Shown here piece after piece: positions 1-7,503 of a stretch of DNA of 34,988 nt. Source of the stretch: Isoptericola sp. (GTDB lineage: Bacteria > Actinomycetota > Actinomycetes > Actinomycetales > Cellulomonadaceae); NCBI GenBank assembly GCA_031180595.1, contig JAPSLQ010000012.1:3816-38803 (forward strand). The letters run 5' to 3'. Each line of letters begins with the position of its first letter. Positions within the stretch are counted from its first letter, which is position 1. The position numbers and the translations under genes are program-made. A model generated the notes under the pieces. The model had not been told where the DNA came from and did not search any database. It saw nothing but the letters and a program-made list of their open reading frames with translations.

Positions 1-10
1 CGAGGACGGG

Positions 11-23
11 TCGCGTAACGCGA
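11..23. promoter_or_regulatory. Short inverted repeat upstream of the first gene
   Basis: TCGCGTAACGCGA is a perfect 6-1-6 inverted repeat. It lies about 28 bp upstream of the putative -10 hexamer of the 161-aa gene, just outside the expected -35 position. It could be a regulator site, but it is short and made of bases common in this genome. Confidence 0.2.
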
Positions 24-51
24 TCGTGACGACGCCGTAGCACGCCGCTGG

Positions 52-57
52 CAGGCT
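52..57 (+). promoter_or_regulatory. Putative -10 (CAGGCT), leaderless arrangement
   Basis: CAGGCT is followed by 6 nt and then the ATG of the 161-aa gene. It is a C-for-T variant of the actinobacterial TAnnnT -10 element, placed so that transcription would start at the ATG. Confidence 0.35.
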
Positions 58-63
58 GGTGGC

Positions 64-549
64 ATGGCGGTGCGGACCGGGCTGGTGACGGACTACTTCG
101 CCGCGCCCACGGATGCGCTGGCCGCGGCGGTCCTGCTCGAGCGCGCCGGCCCGTCCACGCCCGCGCGCGGCTCGGGCGAGCCGCTCTTCGACACGGTGAG
201 CCTGCCCGGCGTCGAACCGTTCGTCATGCTCGGGATGCTGGGCCACCTGCTGTCCGGGCGCCCGTACCGCGAGGTCACCGCGCACCCGCGGCACGCGTCG
301 CTCGTGGCGGTCGGCGGCGACGAGGGTCCCTGGGTCGTGACCGTGTCCGACGCGCTCGTCGCCGACCTCGCCGCGGCCGCGCCCTCGGTGCTCACCGACG
401 TCGGCGTCCGGTGGGCCCGGACGCCGGAGCTCGCGGCGCGCCCCGCGGACGTCGTCGCCCCGGCCGTGCACGCGCTCGGCGCGCTCGCGGCGCGCGCGCT
501 CGAGGTCCGGCACGGGCTGTACTGCTGGACGCGGCTCGACCCCGCGTGA
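64..549 (+). CDS. Hypothetical protein, 161 aa, function unknown
   Basis: I do not recognise this protein. It is an Ala/Val-rich soluble-looking protein with no signal peptide and no clear membrane segment. It begins MAVRTGLVTDYFAAPTDALA and ends in a YCWTRLDP-type tail. The middle (FDTVSLPGVEPFVMLGMLG) looks like a structured core. The ATG is favoured because a CAGGCT hexamer lies exactly 6 nt upstream, as at many other starts in the window, and there is no obvious Shine-Dalgarno. It is convergent with the GNAT gene, 13 nt separating the two stop codons. GC-rich third positions support coding. I assign no function. Confidence 0.75.
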   Translation: MAVRTGLVTDYFAAPTDALAAAVLLERAGPSTPARGSGEPLFDTVSLPGVEPFVMLGMLGHLLSGRPYREVTAHPRHASLVAVGGDEGPWVVTVSDALVADLAAAAPSVLTDVGVRWARTPELAARPADVVAPAVHALGALAARALEVRHGLYCWTRLDPA

Positions 550-562
550 CGCGGCGGTGCGG

Positions 563-1072
563 TCAGATCGCGGCGGACCAGCGACGCTCGACGACGTCGC
601 GCACGCCCGTGGCGAGCGTGCGCTCGGTCCCGTCGGGGCCGAGCCCGGAGGAGGCGAGGAACCGCTCGCGCGCGCTGTCGTCGTCGAGCACCCACGTGAC
701 GACCTCGGTGGCGCCGTCGGTGCGGAGCCGGTCCACCGCGGCGGCGAGCAGGCGCGACCCGTGCCCGGCGCGCTGGTGCTCCGGAGCGACCTCCAGCGCG
801 AGCACCTGGCCGGGCGCGACGGCGGCGAACCCGACGACCTGCGGCCCGTCGAGGGCCACGAGGACGGCGAACCCCGGCCCGGGCGGAGACGCGATGGCGT
901 CGGCCCAGCGGTCGCGCATGGCGCCCGTGTCGAGCGCGTCGACCACGCCGTCGCCCAGCGCGGCCTCGTGCACGTCGCGCCACGCGCTCACCTGGATGCG
1001 GGTGACCGCCTCCTCGTCACCGGGGACGGCGGGCCGCACGGAGACGTCGGCCGCCTCGCGGAAGAGTGCCAT
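563..1072 (-). CDS. GNAT family N-acetyltransferase
   Basis: A 169-aa protein of the Gcn5-related N-acetyltransferase family, which transfers acetyl from acetyl-CoA to an amine; the substrate is not evident. The fold signature is readable: an N-terminal VRPAVPGDEEAVTRIQVSAW, a central strand VLALEVAPEHQRAGHGSRLL carrying the acetyl-CoA loop (Q/R-x-x-G-x-G/S type, here QRAGHGS), then the D/E-rich VLDDDSARERFLASSGL helix and strand typical of the C-terminal half. The length is standard for a single-domain GNAT. It is the last gene of a minus-strand string (gabD, azlC, azlD, GNAT) but has its own apparent promoter, TAGGGT 6 nt before the ATG, so it may be transcribed separately. The family is clear; the substrate is unknown. 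Confidence 0.88.
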   Translation of the reverse strand: MALFREAADVSVRPAVPGDEEAVTRIQVSAWRDVHEAALGDGVVDALDTGAMRDRWADAIASPPGPGFAVLVALDGPQVVGFAAVAPGQVLALEVAPEHQRAGHGSRLLAAAVDRLRTDGATEVVTWVLDDDSARERFLASSGLGPDGTERTLATGVRDVVERRWSAAI

Positions 1073-1078
1073 CCCCTC

Positions 1079-1084
1079 ACCCTA
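1079..1084 (-). promoter_or_regulatory. Putative -10 (TAGGGT) of the GNAT gene, leaderless arrangement
   Basis: Read on the minus strand, TAGGGT is followed by 6 nt (GAGGGG) and the ATG. The GAGGGG could alternatively act as a Shine-Dalgarno, but it directly abuts the ATG, which is too close for normal use. Confidence 0.45.
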
Positions 1085-1100
1085 GGGCCCCGCGTCCGCG

Positions 1101-1421
1101 TCAGCCCCAGCCGAGGGCGCGCAGGCCGGCGGCGGCGCCCGCGGCGAGCACGACGACGACGACGAACGGCGCGCGCAGCGCCAGCGCGACCGCGGCCACG
1201 GCGAGCGCGGGCACCCGCGCGTCGAGGACCACGGCCCGGCCGTCGCCGACCGTCTGCACGACGACGAGCGAGGCGAGGAGCGCCACGGTGACGAGCGCCG
1301 ACGTCCGCTGGACGCGCTCGTCGGCGAGCCAGTGCTCCGGCACGAGGTGGCCGGCGAGCTTGAGCGCGAAGCAGGCGACGGACGCGAGCAGCACGGTGGC
1401 CCACAGCACGCCGGCGGTCAT
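1101..1421 (-). CDS. azlD: AzlD family branched-chain amino acid exporter subunit
   Basis: A 106-aa integral membrane protein, the small subunit of AzlCD-type exporters of branched-chain (and related) amino acids. It begins MTAGVLWATVLLASVACFAL and shows three to four hydrophobic stretches (about residues 3-23, 40-58, 68-82 and 84-102), with the HLVPEHWL segment between the first two helices that is typical of AzlD. The ATG overlaps the azlC stop by 4 nt (ATGA), with GAGGAGG just upstream inside azlC, so the two are translationally coupled. The ORF track hides it inside a longer shadow ORF (1101-2156). The family is secure from length, topology and its position beside AzlC; the exported substrate is inferred from the family. 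Confidence 0.88.
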   Translation of the reverse strand: MTAGVLWATVLLASVACFALKLAGHLVPEHWLADERVQRTSALVTVALLASLVVVQTVGDGRAVVLDARVPALAVAAVALALRAPFVVVVVLAAGAAAGLRALGWG

Positions 1422-2140
1422 CGGGTGGCCTCCTCGGGGACGGCGGGCCGGCTGACCAGGCCCACGACGACCGCGACCGCCGCGGCCGCCAGGACCGGGA
1501 GACCGGCCGGCACGACCGGGACGAGGGCCGCGGAGACGACGACGGCGAGCGCCGCGACGAGGCGGGCGCGCCGCGACGCCAGCCGGGGCCAGACGAGGGC
1601 GAGGAACGCGGCCGCCGCCGCGGCGTCGAGACCCCAGGCGCGCGGGTCGCCGAGCCGGTCGCCCGCCAGGGCGCCGAGCAGCACGAACGCGTTCCACAGC
1701 ACGAACACCCCGACCCCGGTGGTCCAGAACCCTGCACGGACGGCGGCGGGATCCCGCTGCGCGACGCCCACCGCGGTCGACTCGTCGATGGTGAGGTGCG
1801 CGGCGAGCGCGCGCCGCCACCCGCGCACCTGGAGCAGCGGCGAGACGACCGCGCCGTAGAGGGTGTTGCGCACGCCGAGCAGCGACGCCGTCGCGACGGC
1901 GGCCACGGGGGAGCCGCCCGCGGCCACCACGCCGATCAGGGCGAACTGCGAGCCGCCGGAGAACATCAGGAGGCTCAGGGCCATCGTCTGGGGCACGTCG
2001 AGCCCGGCCACGACCGACAGCGCCCCGAAGGAGACCCCGTACAGCCCGGTCGCCACGGCCACGGACAGGCCCTGGCGGACGGCCGCGGCGACCTCGGGGG
2101 ACCAGGAGCGCGACCCCGGGCGCGCACGACGGACACTCAC
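1418..2140 (-). CDS. azlC: AzlC family branched-chain amino acid exporter
   Basis: A 240-aa membrane protein, the large subunit of the AzlCD exporter. The diagnostic AzlC region VRQGLSVAVATGLYGVSFGA and then MALSLLMFSGGSQFALIGVV is present, followed by RNTLYGAVVSPLL and HLTIDESTAVGVAQ, all family hallmarks. The rest is a series of hydrophobic helices (near WTTGVGVFVLWNAFVLLGAL and LVAALAVVVSAALVPVV). The start is a GTG; another in-frame GTG two codons upstream (2146) is equally possible because neither has a convincing ribosome site. It lies 53 nt downstream of gabD on the same strand and overlaps azlD by 4 nt. The exporter role is known for the family in Bacillus and Corynebacterium. Confidence 0.9.
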   Translation of the reverse strand: MSVRRARPGSRSWSPEVAAAVRQGLSVAVATGLYGVSFGALSVVAGLDVPQTMALSLLMFSGGSQFALIGVVAAGGSPVAAVATASLLGVRNTLYGAVVSPLLQVRGWRRALAAHLTIDESTAVGVAQRDPAAVRAGFWTTGVGVFVLWNAFVLLGALAGDRLGDPRAWGLDAAAAAAFLALVWPRLASRRARLVAALAVVVSAALVPVVPAGLPVLAAAAVAVVVGLVSRPAVPEEATR

Positions 2141-2193
2141 GGGCACAGGAAACCACGTCGCCCCGGCGCCGGGCGAGCCGGTCCCGCCGGCCC

Positions 2194-3666
2194 TCAGAGC
2201 GCGACGTACACCGTCTCGAGGTACTCCTCGAGGCCGGCCTCGCCGCCCTCGCGGCCGACGCCGGACTGCTTGACGCCGCCGAACGGCGCGCTCGCGTCGG
2301 ACACCATGCCGCGGTTGATCCCGATCATCCCGGCCTCGATCTCCTCGGTCAGGCGCATCGCCCGGTCGAGCGAGGTGGTGTACGCGTAGGCGGCGAGCCC
2401 GTACTCGGTGGCGTTGGCGAGCTGGATCGCCTCGTCGTCGTCCGCGAAGGCCACGACCGGCGCGACCGGCCCGAAGATCTCCTCGGTCACGACGCGGGCG
2501 TCGGCGTCGACCCCGGCCAGCACGGTCGGCTCGTAGAAGTACCCGCGCCCCTCGGGCCGGCCGCCGCCCGTGAGCACCTGCGCGCCGCGGTCGGACGCGT
2601 CGGCCACGAGGTCGTCGACCTTGTCGACCGCCTTCGGCTCGATGAGCGGCCCGACGTCGGTGCCCTCCGCGGCGCCGGGGCCCACGCGCAGCGCGGTGAA
2701 GCGGTCGGCGAGCCGCCGCGCGAACTCGCGGGCGAGCGAGTCGTGCACGAGGAACCGGTTGGCCGCCACGCACGACTGCCCGGCGTTGCGCAGCTTGGCG
2801 ACCGTCGCGCCGTCGACCGCGGCGTCGAGGTCGGCGTCCTCGAGCACGAGGAACGGCGCGTTCCCGCCGAGCTCCATCGAGCAGCTGAGCACCTGGCCGG
2901 CCGCCTGCTCGAGCAGCGTGCGCCCGACGGCCGTCGACCCCGTGAACGACAGCTTGCGCAGCCGCGGGTCGGCGAGCAGGGGCGCCGTCACCTCCGCGGC
3001 GGACGACGTCGGCACGACGTTGACGACGCCGGTCGGCAGGCCCCGGTCGGCCAGCTCCGAGCGGACCACCTCGGCGACGAGCATCGTCGTCAGGGGCGTG
3101 AGGCGGGCGGGCTTGACCACGACCGGGCAGCCGGCCGCGAGCGCCGGACCGATCTTGCGCGTCGCCATGGCGATCGGGAAGTTCCACGGTGTGACGAGCA
3201 GCGCAGGGCCGACCGGCCGCCGGTGCACGAGCTGGCGGTTGGTGCCCGCCGGAGCGGTGCGCACCAGCCCCTCGGTGCGCACCGCCTGCTCGGCGTACCA
3301 GCGCAGGAAGTCCGCGCCGTAGAGCACCTCGGCCCGTGCCTCCGCGAGCGGCTTGCCGCACTCGGCGGTGATGAGGGAGGCGACGTCGTCGGCGCGGGCG
3401 ACGATGCGCTCGTAGACGGCGCGCAGCAGCTCGGAGCGCTCGCGCGGCGCGACCGCGCGCCAGGCCGGGGCGGCCTCGGCGGCCGCGGCGAGCGCCCGGC
3501 GCCCGTCCTCGGCGGTGCCGTCCGCGACGTCGAACAGCACCTGCTCGGTGGCCGGGTCGACGACCTCGAACGTGCGGCCGCCCGTCGCCGGGCCCCAGTG
3601 GCCGTCGACGAGCGTGCCGGTGGGCAGGTGCGCGACGAGGGCCGGGGAGAGCGTCGGTGCCGTCAT
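2194..3666 (-). CDS. gabD: NAD(P)-dependent succinate-semialdehyde dehydrogenase family protein
   Basis: A 490-aa aldehyde dehydrogenase superfamily enzyme, most like succinate-semialdehyde dehydrogenase, which oxidises succinate semialdehyde to succinate at the end of the GABA shunt. Visible motifs: PWNFPIAMATRKIGPAL (cofactor and substrate channel), KLSFTGSTAVGRTLL (Rossmann loop), MELGGNAPFLVLEDADLD with the general-base Glu, GQSCVAANRFLV with the catalytic Cys at about residue 299, and EEIFGPVAPVV with the cofactor-binding Glu. MTAPTLSPALVAHLP is chosen as the N-terminus because it gives the normal family length and has a CATACT hexamer 7 nt upstream; the track ORF extends artificially beyond it. 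No GABA transaminase or permease lies nearby, so other semialdehydes are possible substrates. Confidence 0.88.
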   Translation of the reverse strand: MTAPTLSPALVAHLPTGTLVDGHWGPATGGRTFEVVDPATEQVLFDVADGTAEDGRRALAAAAEAAPAWRAVAPRERSELLRAVYERIVARADDVASLITAECGKPLAEARAEVLYGADFLRWYAEQAVRTEGLVRTAPAGTNRQLVHRRPVGPALLVTPWNFPIAMATRKIGPALAAGCPVVVKPARLTPLTTMLVAEVVRSELADRGLPTGVVNVVPTSSAAEVTAPLLADPRLRKLSFTGSTAVGRTLLEQAAGQVLSCSMELGGNAPFLVLEDADLDAAVDGATVAKLRNAGQSCVAANRFLVHDSLAREFARRLADRFTALRVGPGAAEGTDVGPLIEPKAVDKVDDLVADASDRGAQVLTGGGRPEGRGYFYEPTVLAGVDADARVVTEEIFGPVAPVVAFADDDEAIQLANATEYGLAAYAYTTSLDRAMRLTEEIEAGMIGINRGMVSDASAPFGGVKQSGVGREGGEAGLEEYLETVYVAL

Positions 3667-3673
3667 ACCGGTC

Positions 3674-3679
3674 AGTATG
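3674..3679 (-). promoter_or_regulatory. Putative -10 (CATACT) of gabD, leaderless arrangement
   Basis: CATACT on the minus strand lies 7 nt before the gabD ATG. It shares the 79-bp divergent intergenic region with the dapA promoter. Confidence 0.35.
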
Positions 3680-3733
3680 GGCCAGCCGGTCTCGGCCCGC
3701 AGCGGCCTGGCGGCCCGTGGGGCCGGCGGCCGG

Positions 3734-3739
3734 TACGGT
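3734..3739 (+). promoter_or_regulatory. Putative -10 (TACGGT) of dapA, leaderless arrangement
   Basis: TACGGT is followed by 6 nt (TGTCCC) and the dapA ATG. There is no Shine-Dalgarno, which supports a leaderless mRNA. Confidence 0.5.
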
Positions 3740-3745
3740 TGTCCC

Positions 3746-4705
3746 ATGACGCTTCCCGGCACGCCCGCGCGCCCGTTCGGCGCGGTCCTCACCGCGATGG
3801 TCACGCCCATGACGCCCGACGGGGACATGGACCTGGAGGCCGCCGCGCGGCTCGCGACCCGTCTGGTCGACGAGGGCAACGACGGCGTGGTGCTCTCCGG
3901 GACGACGGGCGAGGCACCCACGACCCACGCGCCCGAGAAGGCGGACCTGGTGCGTGCCGTCGTGGCCGCCGTCGGCGACCGCGCGGTCGTCGTCGCGGGC
4001 GCCGGCTCGAACGACACCGTGCACGCGGTGCGCATGGCCGAGCAGGCGGCCGAGGCGGGCGCCGACGGCCTGCTGGTCGTCTCGCCGTACTACTCGCGGC
4101 CCACGCAGGAGGGCCTGTACCGGCACTTCGCGACCGTCGCGGACGCGACCGACCTGCCCGTCATGCTCTACGACATCCCCGGCCGGGCGGGTGTGCGCAT
4201 CGCGCCCGGCACCTACGAGCGGATCGCCGAGCACCCCCGCGTCGTGGCGACCAAGGACGCGACGGGCGACGTCGCCGCCGTCCCGGGCCTGCGGGCCCGG
4301 ACGGGCCTGGCCTGGTACGCGGGCGACGACGGGCTGCTCCTGCCGTTCCTCGCGCACGGTGCGGTCGGCATCGTGTCCGTCTCCGCCCACCTCGTGGGCG
4401 GCCCGTTCGCCGAGGTCGTGCGCCGGTTCGACGCGGGCGACCACGCCGGCGCGCTCGAGGTCTTCGCCGCGACCCTGCCCGTCGTCGAGGCGATGAACGG
4501 CGCGGGCGCGCAGGCCGTCATGGTCAAGGCGGCGCTCGAGGTCCTCGGCGTGCACGACAACCGCACGCTGCGCCTGCCGAACGTCCCCGCGACCGACTCC
4601 GACGTCGCCCGGCTGCGCGACGCCCTCGAGGCGGCCGGCCTGCTCACGGCGGCCGGTGCCGCCGTCGGGCACGGCGCCGACGACGCCGCCCCCACGCTTC
4701 CGTAA
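3746..4705 (+). CDS. dapA: 4-hydroxy-tetrahydrodipicolinate synthase
   Basis: A 319-aa class I (Schiff-base) aldolase that condenses pyruvate with aspartate semialdehyde in the diaminopimelate/lysine pathway. Family motifs are intact: GTTGEAPTT (pyruvate-binding loop), VVSPYYSRPTQEGLYRHF, YDIPGRAGVRI with the catalytic Tyr at about residue 142, VATKDATGD with the Schiff-base Lys at about residue 170, and AHGAVGIVSVSAHLV. The C-terminal LRLPNVPATDSDVARLRDAL is typical of actinobacterial DapA. The tail runs about 15-20 residues past the usual end and is Ala/Gly-rich. MTLPGTPARPFGAVLTAM is the start because it gives normal length and follows a leaderless-type -10. rnj begins 22 nt after the stop, so the two probably form an operon, a pairing common in actinobacteria. 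dapF, later in the same pathway, is about 28 kb downstream in the window. Confidence 0.97.
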   Translation: MTLPGTPARPFGAVLTAMVTPMTPDGDMDLEAAARLATRLVDEGNDGVVLSGTTGEAPTTHAPEKADLVRAVVAAVGDRAVVVAGAGSNDTVHAVRMAEQAAEAGADGLLVVSPYYSRPTQEGLYRHFATVADATDLPVMLYDIPGRAGVRIAPGTYERIAEHPRVVATKDATGDVAAVPGLRARTGLAWYAGDDGLLLPFLAHGAVGIVSVSAHLVGGPFAEVVRRFDAGDHAGALEVFAATLPVVEAMNGAGAQAVMVKAALEVLGVHDNRTLRLPNVPATDSDVARLRDALEAAGLLTAAGAAVGHGADDAAPTLP

Positions 4706-4727
4706 CATCCACAGGCCAGGAGGCCCC

Positions 4728-6413
4728 GTGAGCCACCCGCACCCCGAACTTCCCCTGCCCCCCGCCCTTCCTGCCGGAGGGCTGCGCGTCGTCGCCCTCG
4801 GCGGCCTGGGCGAGGTCGGACGCAACATGGCCGTCCTCGAGCACGAGGGCCGCCTGCTCATCGTCGACTGCGGCGTGCTGTTCCCCGAGGACCACCAGCC
4901 CGGCGTGGACCTGATCCTGCCGGACTTCGAGTACATCGCCGACCGGCTCGACGACATCGAGGCCGTCGTCCTCACGCACGGTCACGAGGACCACATCGGC
5001 GCCGTGCCGTACCTGCTGCGGCTGCGCCGCGACATCCCGCTGATCGGCTCCCGCCTGACGCTCGCGTTCGTCGACGCCAAGCTCAAGGAGCACCGGATCC
5101 GGCCGGTCATGCGGCCCGTCGCCGAGGGCGACACGCTCCAGCTCGGCGTCTTCGGGCTCGAGTTCGTCGCGGTCAACCACTCGATCCCCGACGCGCTCGC
5201 CGTCGCGATCACGACGGCGGCCGGCACGGTGCTGCACACGGGCGACTTCAAGATGGACCAGCTGCCGCTCGACGGCCGGGTGACCGACCTGCGAGCGTTC
5301 GCCAGGCTGGGGGAGCGCGGCGTCGACCTCTTCATGGTCGACTCGACCAACGCCGAGGTCCCCGGCTTCGTCACGAACGAGGTCGAGATCGGCCCCGTGC
5401 TCGACAACGTGTTCGCGCAGGCCGAGCGGCGCATCATCGTCGCCTCGTTCGCCTCGCACGTGCACCGCGTCCAGCAGGTGCTCAACGCGGCGCACGCGCA
5501 CGGCCGCAAGGTCGCCCTCGTGGGGCGCTCGATGGTGCGCAACATGGGCATCGCGGCCGAGCTCGGCTACCTCGACGTGCCGCCGGGGATCCTCGTGGAG
5601 CTCAAGCACACGATGGACCTGCCGGACGACCGCGTCGTCTACATGTGCACCGGCTCCCAGGGCGAGCCGATGGCCGCGCTCAGCCGCATGGCCAACGGCG
5701 ACCACAAGGTCTCGGTCGGCCACGGCGACACGGTGATCCTCGCGTCCTCCCTCATCCCGGGCAACGAGAACTCCGTGTTCCGCGTGATCAACGGGCTCAC
5801 CCGGCTCGGCGCGCGCGTCGTGCACTCGGGCAACGCGAAGGTGCACGTCTCGGGCCACGCGAGCGCCGGCGAGCTGCTGTACTGCTACAACATCCTGCGC
5901 CCCCGCAACGTCATGCCCGTGCACGGCGAGGTGCGCCACCTGGTGGCCAACGCGGCGCTCGCGGTGCGGACCGGCGTGCCGGCCGAGCGTGTCGTGCTCG
6001 CCGAGGACGGCGTCGTGGTCGACCTGGTCGACGGCAAGGCGTCGGTCGTCGGCGCGGTGCCGTGCGGCTACGTCTACGTCGACGGCTCGTCGGTCGGCGA
6101 GGTCACCGAGACCGAGCTCAAGGACCGCCGGATCCTCGGCGAGGAGGGCTTCGTGTCCGTCTTCACGGTCGTCGACTCGGCCACGGGCAAGGTCCTCGCC
6201 GGGCCGCAGATCCTCGCGCGCGGCATGGCCGAGGACGACGCCGTGTTCGAGGAGATCCAGCCCGAGGTCGTGCGTGCGCTCGAGGACGCGATCGCCGGGG
6301 GCGCCACGGACACCTACCAGATGCAGCAGGTGATGCGGCGGGTCATCGGCCAGTGGGTCAACCGGCGCCTGCGCCGGCGCCCGATGATCGTCCCGGTCGT
6401 CGTCGAGGCCTGA
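4728..6413 (+). CDS. rnj: Ribonuclease J
   Basis: A 561-aa metallo-beta-lactamase/beta-CASP ribonuclease with 5'-3' exonuclease and endonuclease activity, acting in mRNA decay and rRNA maturation in the cytoplasm. The zinc motif THGHEDHIGAVPYLL (HGHEDH at about residues 84-89) is followed by NHSIPDALAVAI, HTGDFKMDQ, VDSTNAEVPG, the beta-CASP segment GSQGEPMAALSRMA and HVSGHASAGEL and PVHGEVRHL. The C-terminal domain ends with the conserved QMQQVMRRVIGQWVNRRLRRRPMIVPVV. The start is GTG at 4728 with a good Shine-Dalgarno (CCAGGAGG) 4 nt away; the ORF-track start further upstream lies inside dapA. The stop is only 6 nt from the convergent tetR stop, leaving no room for a separate terminator. 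Confidence 0.97.
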   Translation: MSHPHPELPLPPALPAGGLRVVALGGLGEVGRNMAVLEHEGRLLIVDCGVLFPEDHQPGVDLILPDFEYIADRLDDIEAVVLTHGHEDHIGAVPYLLRLRRDIPLIGSRLTLAFVDAKLKEHRIRPVMRPVAEGDTLQLGVFGLEFVAVNHSIPDALAVAITTAAGTVLHTGDFKMDQLPLDGRVTDLRAFARLGERGVDLFMVDSTNAEVPGFVTNEVEIGPVLDNVFAQAERRIIVASFASHVHRVQQVLNAAHAHGRKVALVGRSMVRNMGIAAELGYLDVPPGILVELKHTMDLPDDRVVYMCTGSQGEPMAALSRMANGDHKVSVGHGDTVILASSLIPGNENSVFRVINGLTRLGARVVHSGNAKVHVSGHASAGELLYCYNILRPRNVMPVHGEVRHLVANAALAVRTGVPAERVVLAEDGVVVDLVDGKASVVGAVPCGYVYVDGSSVGEVTETELKDRRILGEEGFVSVFTVVDSATGKVLAGPQILARGMAEDDAVFEEIQPEVVRALEDAIAGGATDTYQMQQVMRRVIGQWVNRRLRRRPMIVPVVVEA

Positions 6414-6419
6414 CGCGGC

Positions 6420-7001
6420 TCACCCGAGCAGCGCCGGCCCGACGGCGGCCGCCGCGGCCGCGTACCGGGCCGCGCGCTCCTCGTCGTCGCCGGGGAGCAG
6501 GCCCCCGAGCTCGAGCGACACGAGCCCGTGGACGAGGCCCCAGAGCCCGACGGCGGCCGCCTCGACCCGTTCCTCGGGTGCGCCGGCCAGGAGCCGCGCG
6601 ACGGCGTCGCGCAGCACGCGGAACGTCGGCTGCTCGGTCGTCGGCGAGGCGTCGGCGGACGGCCGGACCGCGCGCTCGAACATGACGCGGTAGAAGTGCG
6701 GGTCGTCGAGCGCGCTCGTGCGGTAGGCGAGGCCCAGCGCCAGGAGGTCCGCGCGAGGGTCGTCCGTACGCGGCACCGCCGCCAGGTGCGCGGCGAACCT
6801 GCGGAACCCCTCGGCGCTCACGGCCGCGACGAGCTCGTCGCGCGAGCCGAACAGGGCGTACACGGCGGACGCGCTCGTGCCCGCCGCGGCCGCGACCGAG
6901 CGGACGGTCACGGCGGCCTCGCCGCCCGTGGCCACGGTCTCGGACGCGACCTCGAGCAGCCGGGTGCGCAGTGCGGCGTCGTGCACACGGGGTCTTGCCA
7001 T
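6420..7001 (-). CDS. TetR/AcrR family transcriptional regulator
   Basis: A 193-aa one-component repressor. The N-terminal DNA-binding domain reads VASETVATGGEAAVTVRSVA followed by AAAGTSASAVYALFGSRDEL, a typical TetR helix-turn-helix including the VYALFGSRDELVAAV recognition-helix end. The C-terminal ligand domain resembles the WHG-type TetR C-terminus (AYRTSALDDPHFYRVMFER, AAAVGLWGLVHGLVSLELGG). The start MARPRVHD is supported by TACACT exactly 6 nt upstream. It is divergent from a 137-aa membrane protein gene, and a 30-bp dyad lies over that gene's promoter. By family precedent it should repress the neighbour and possibly itself, and be relieved by a small ligand. The ligand is unknown. Confidence 0.92.
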   Translation of the reverse strand: MARPRVHDAALRTRLLEVASETVATGGEAAVTVRSVAAAAGTSASAVYALFGSRDELVAAVSAEGFRRFAAHLAAVPRTDDPRADLLALGLAYRTSALDDPHFYRVMFERAVRPSADASPTTEQPTFRVLRDAVARLLAGAPEERVEAAAVGLWGLVHGLVSLELGGLLPGDDEERAARYAAAAAAVGPALLG

Positions 7002-7007
7002 GCGGTG

Positions 7008-7013
7008 AGTGTA
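7008..7013 (-). promoter_or_regulatory. Putative -10 (TACACT) of tetR, leaderless arrangement
   Basis: TACACT on the minus strand lies 6 nt before the tetR ATG. Its expected -35 position falls at the edge of the 7032-7061 dyad, which would allow autorepression. Confidence 0.5.
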
Positions 7014-7019
7014 AAGGCC

Positions 7020-7048
7020 TTGACGAGAGTTTGCGAACGGTGTTCTAT
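7020..7048 (+). promoter_or_regulatory. Promoter of the 137-aa membrane protein gene
   Basis: TTGACG at 7020-7025 is 17 nt from TTCTAT at 7043-7048. A second possible -10, TATAAC (7046-7051), is 20 nt from the same -35. The -10 lies inside the 30-bp dyad. Transcription would begin near 7055, giving a 25-nt leader that carries the GAGAGGGGA ribosome site. Confidence 0.6.
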
Positions 7049-7061
7049 AACAGTGTTCGCA
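7032..7061. promoter_or_regulatory. 30-bp dyad, likely TetR operator
   Basis: The arms TGCGAACGGTGTT and AACAGTGTTCGCA are inverted repeats matching at 11 of 13 positions around a 4-bp centre (CTAT). Length and symmetry fit a TetR-family operator, and it overlaps the rightward promoter of the membrane protein gene. This is the most AT-rich patch in its neighbourhood. Binding by the adjacent TetR protein is inference from position. Confidence 0.7.
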
Positions 7062-7079
7062 CAACGAGAGGGGACCATC

Positions 7080-7493
7080 GTGCTCGAGCTCACCGACGCC
7101 GCACGCATCACCGCCGGCATCGTTCTCCTGACCGTCGTCGCGATCGAGTCCGGCGGCTGGTTCCTGGTCCGGGTGGTCACCGGCCGGGTGGCCGCCACGG
7201 ACTTCCAGATGTCGTTCTTCCGTGCGGGCCACGCGCACGCGGGCGTGCTCGTCATCCTCGGGCTCGTGTCGCTCCTGCTCACCGAGGCCACGGCGCTGGG
7301 CGGCCTCGCGCGGTGGCTGGCCGCGACCGGCGTGCTCGTCGCCGCGATCCTCATGCCGGCCGGGTTCTTCTTCTCGGCCATGGGCGCGGGGCGGACGAGG
7401 CCCAACCGAGCGGTCGTGCTCCTGCCGCTCGGCGCCGTGTTCCTCGCGGCGGGGGTCGTCACGCTCGCCGTCGGCCTGCTCACCGGGGCCTGA
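7080..7493 (+). CDS. Small four-helix membrane protein under TetR control, function unknown
   Basis: A 137-aa integral membrane protein with four predicted helices (about residues 9-31, 50-68, 75-98 and 108-131). It carries a conserved-looking FRAGHAHAG motif at the start of helix 2 (His51 and His53) and a charged loop MGAGRTRPNR between helices 3 and 4. The GTG start is supported by GAGAGGGGA 5 nt upstream. The spaced His pair inside a helix could bind a metal or heme, but I recognise no characterised family. Divergence from a TetR repressor with an operator over its promoter suggests an inducible stress, efflux-accessory or redox role; that is speculation. A bulged hairpin follows the stop. 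Confidence 0.82.
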   Translation: MLELTDAARITAGIVLLTVVAIESGGWFLVRVVTGRVAATDFQMSFFRAGHAHAGVLVILGLVSLLLTEATALGGLARWLAATGVLVAAILMPAGFFFSAMGAGRTRPNRAVVLLPLGAVFLAAGVVTLAVGLLTGA

Positions 7494-7503
7494 CCCGCCC
7501 GAC

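Noticed and set aside
6361-6377. Hairpin CCGGCGCCTGCGCCGG near the end of rnj as a terminator
   Set aside because: It lies within the conserved C-terminal codons of rnj, has a 2-nt centre and no T-tract; the sequence is explained by coding.
7035-7045. LexA box in the tetR intergenic region (GAACGGTGTTC)
   Set aside because: GAAC and GTTC are spaced by 3 rather than 4 nt, and the sequence is better explained as one arm of the longer 30-bp dyad.
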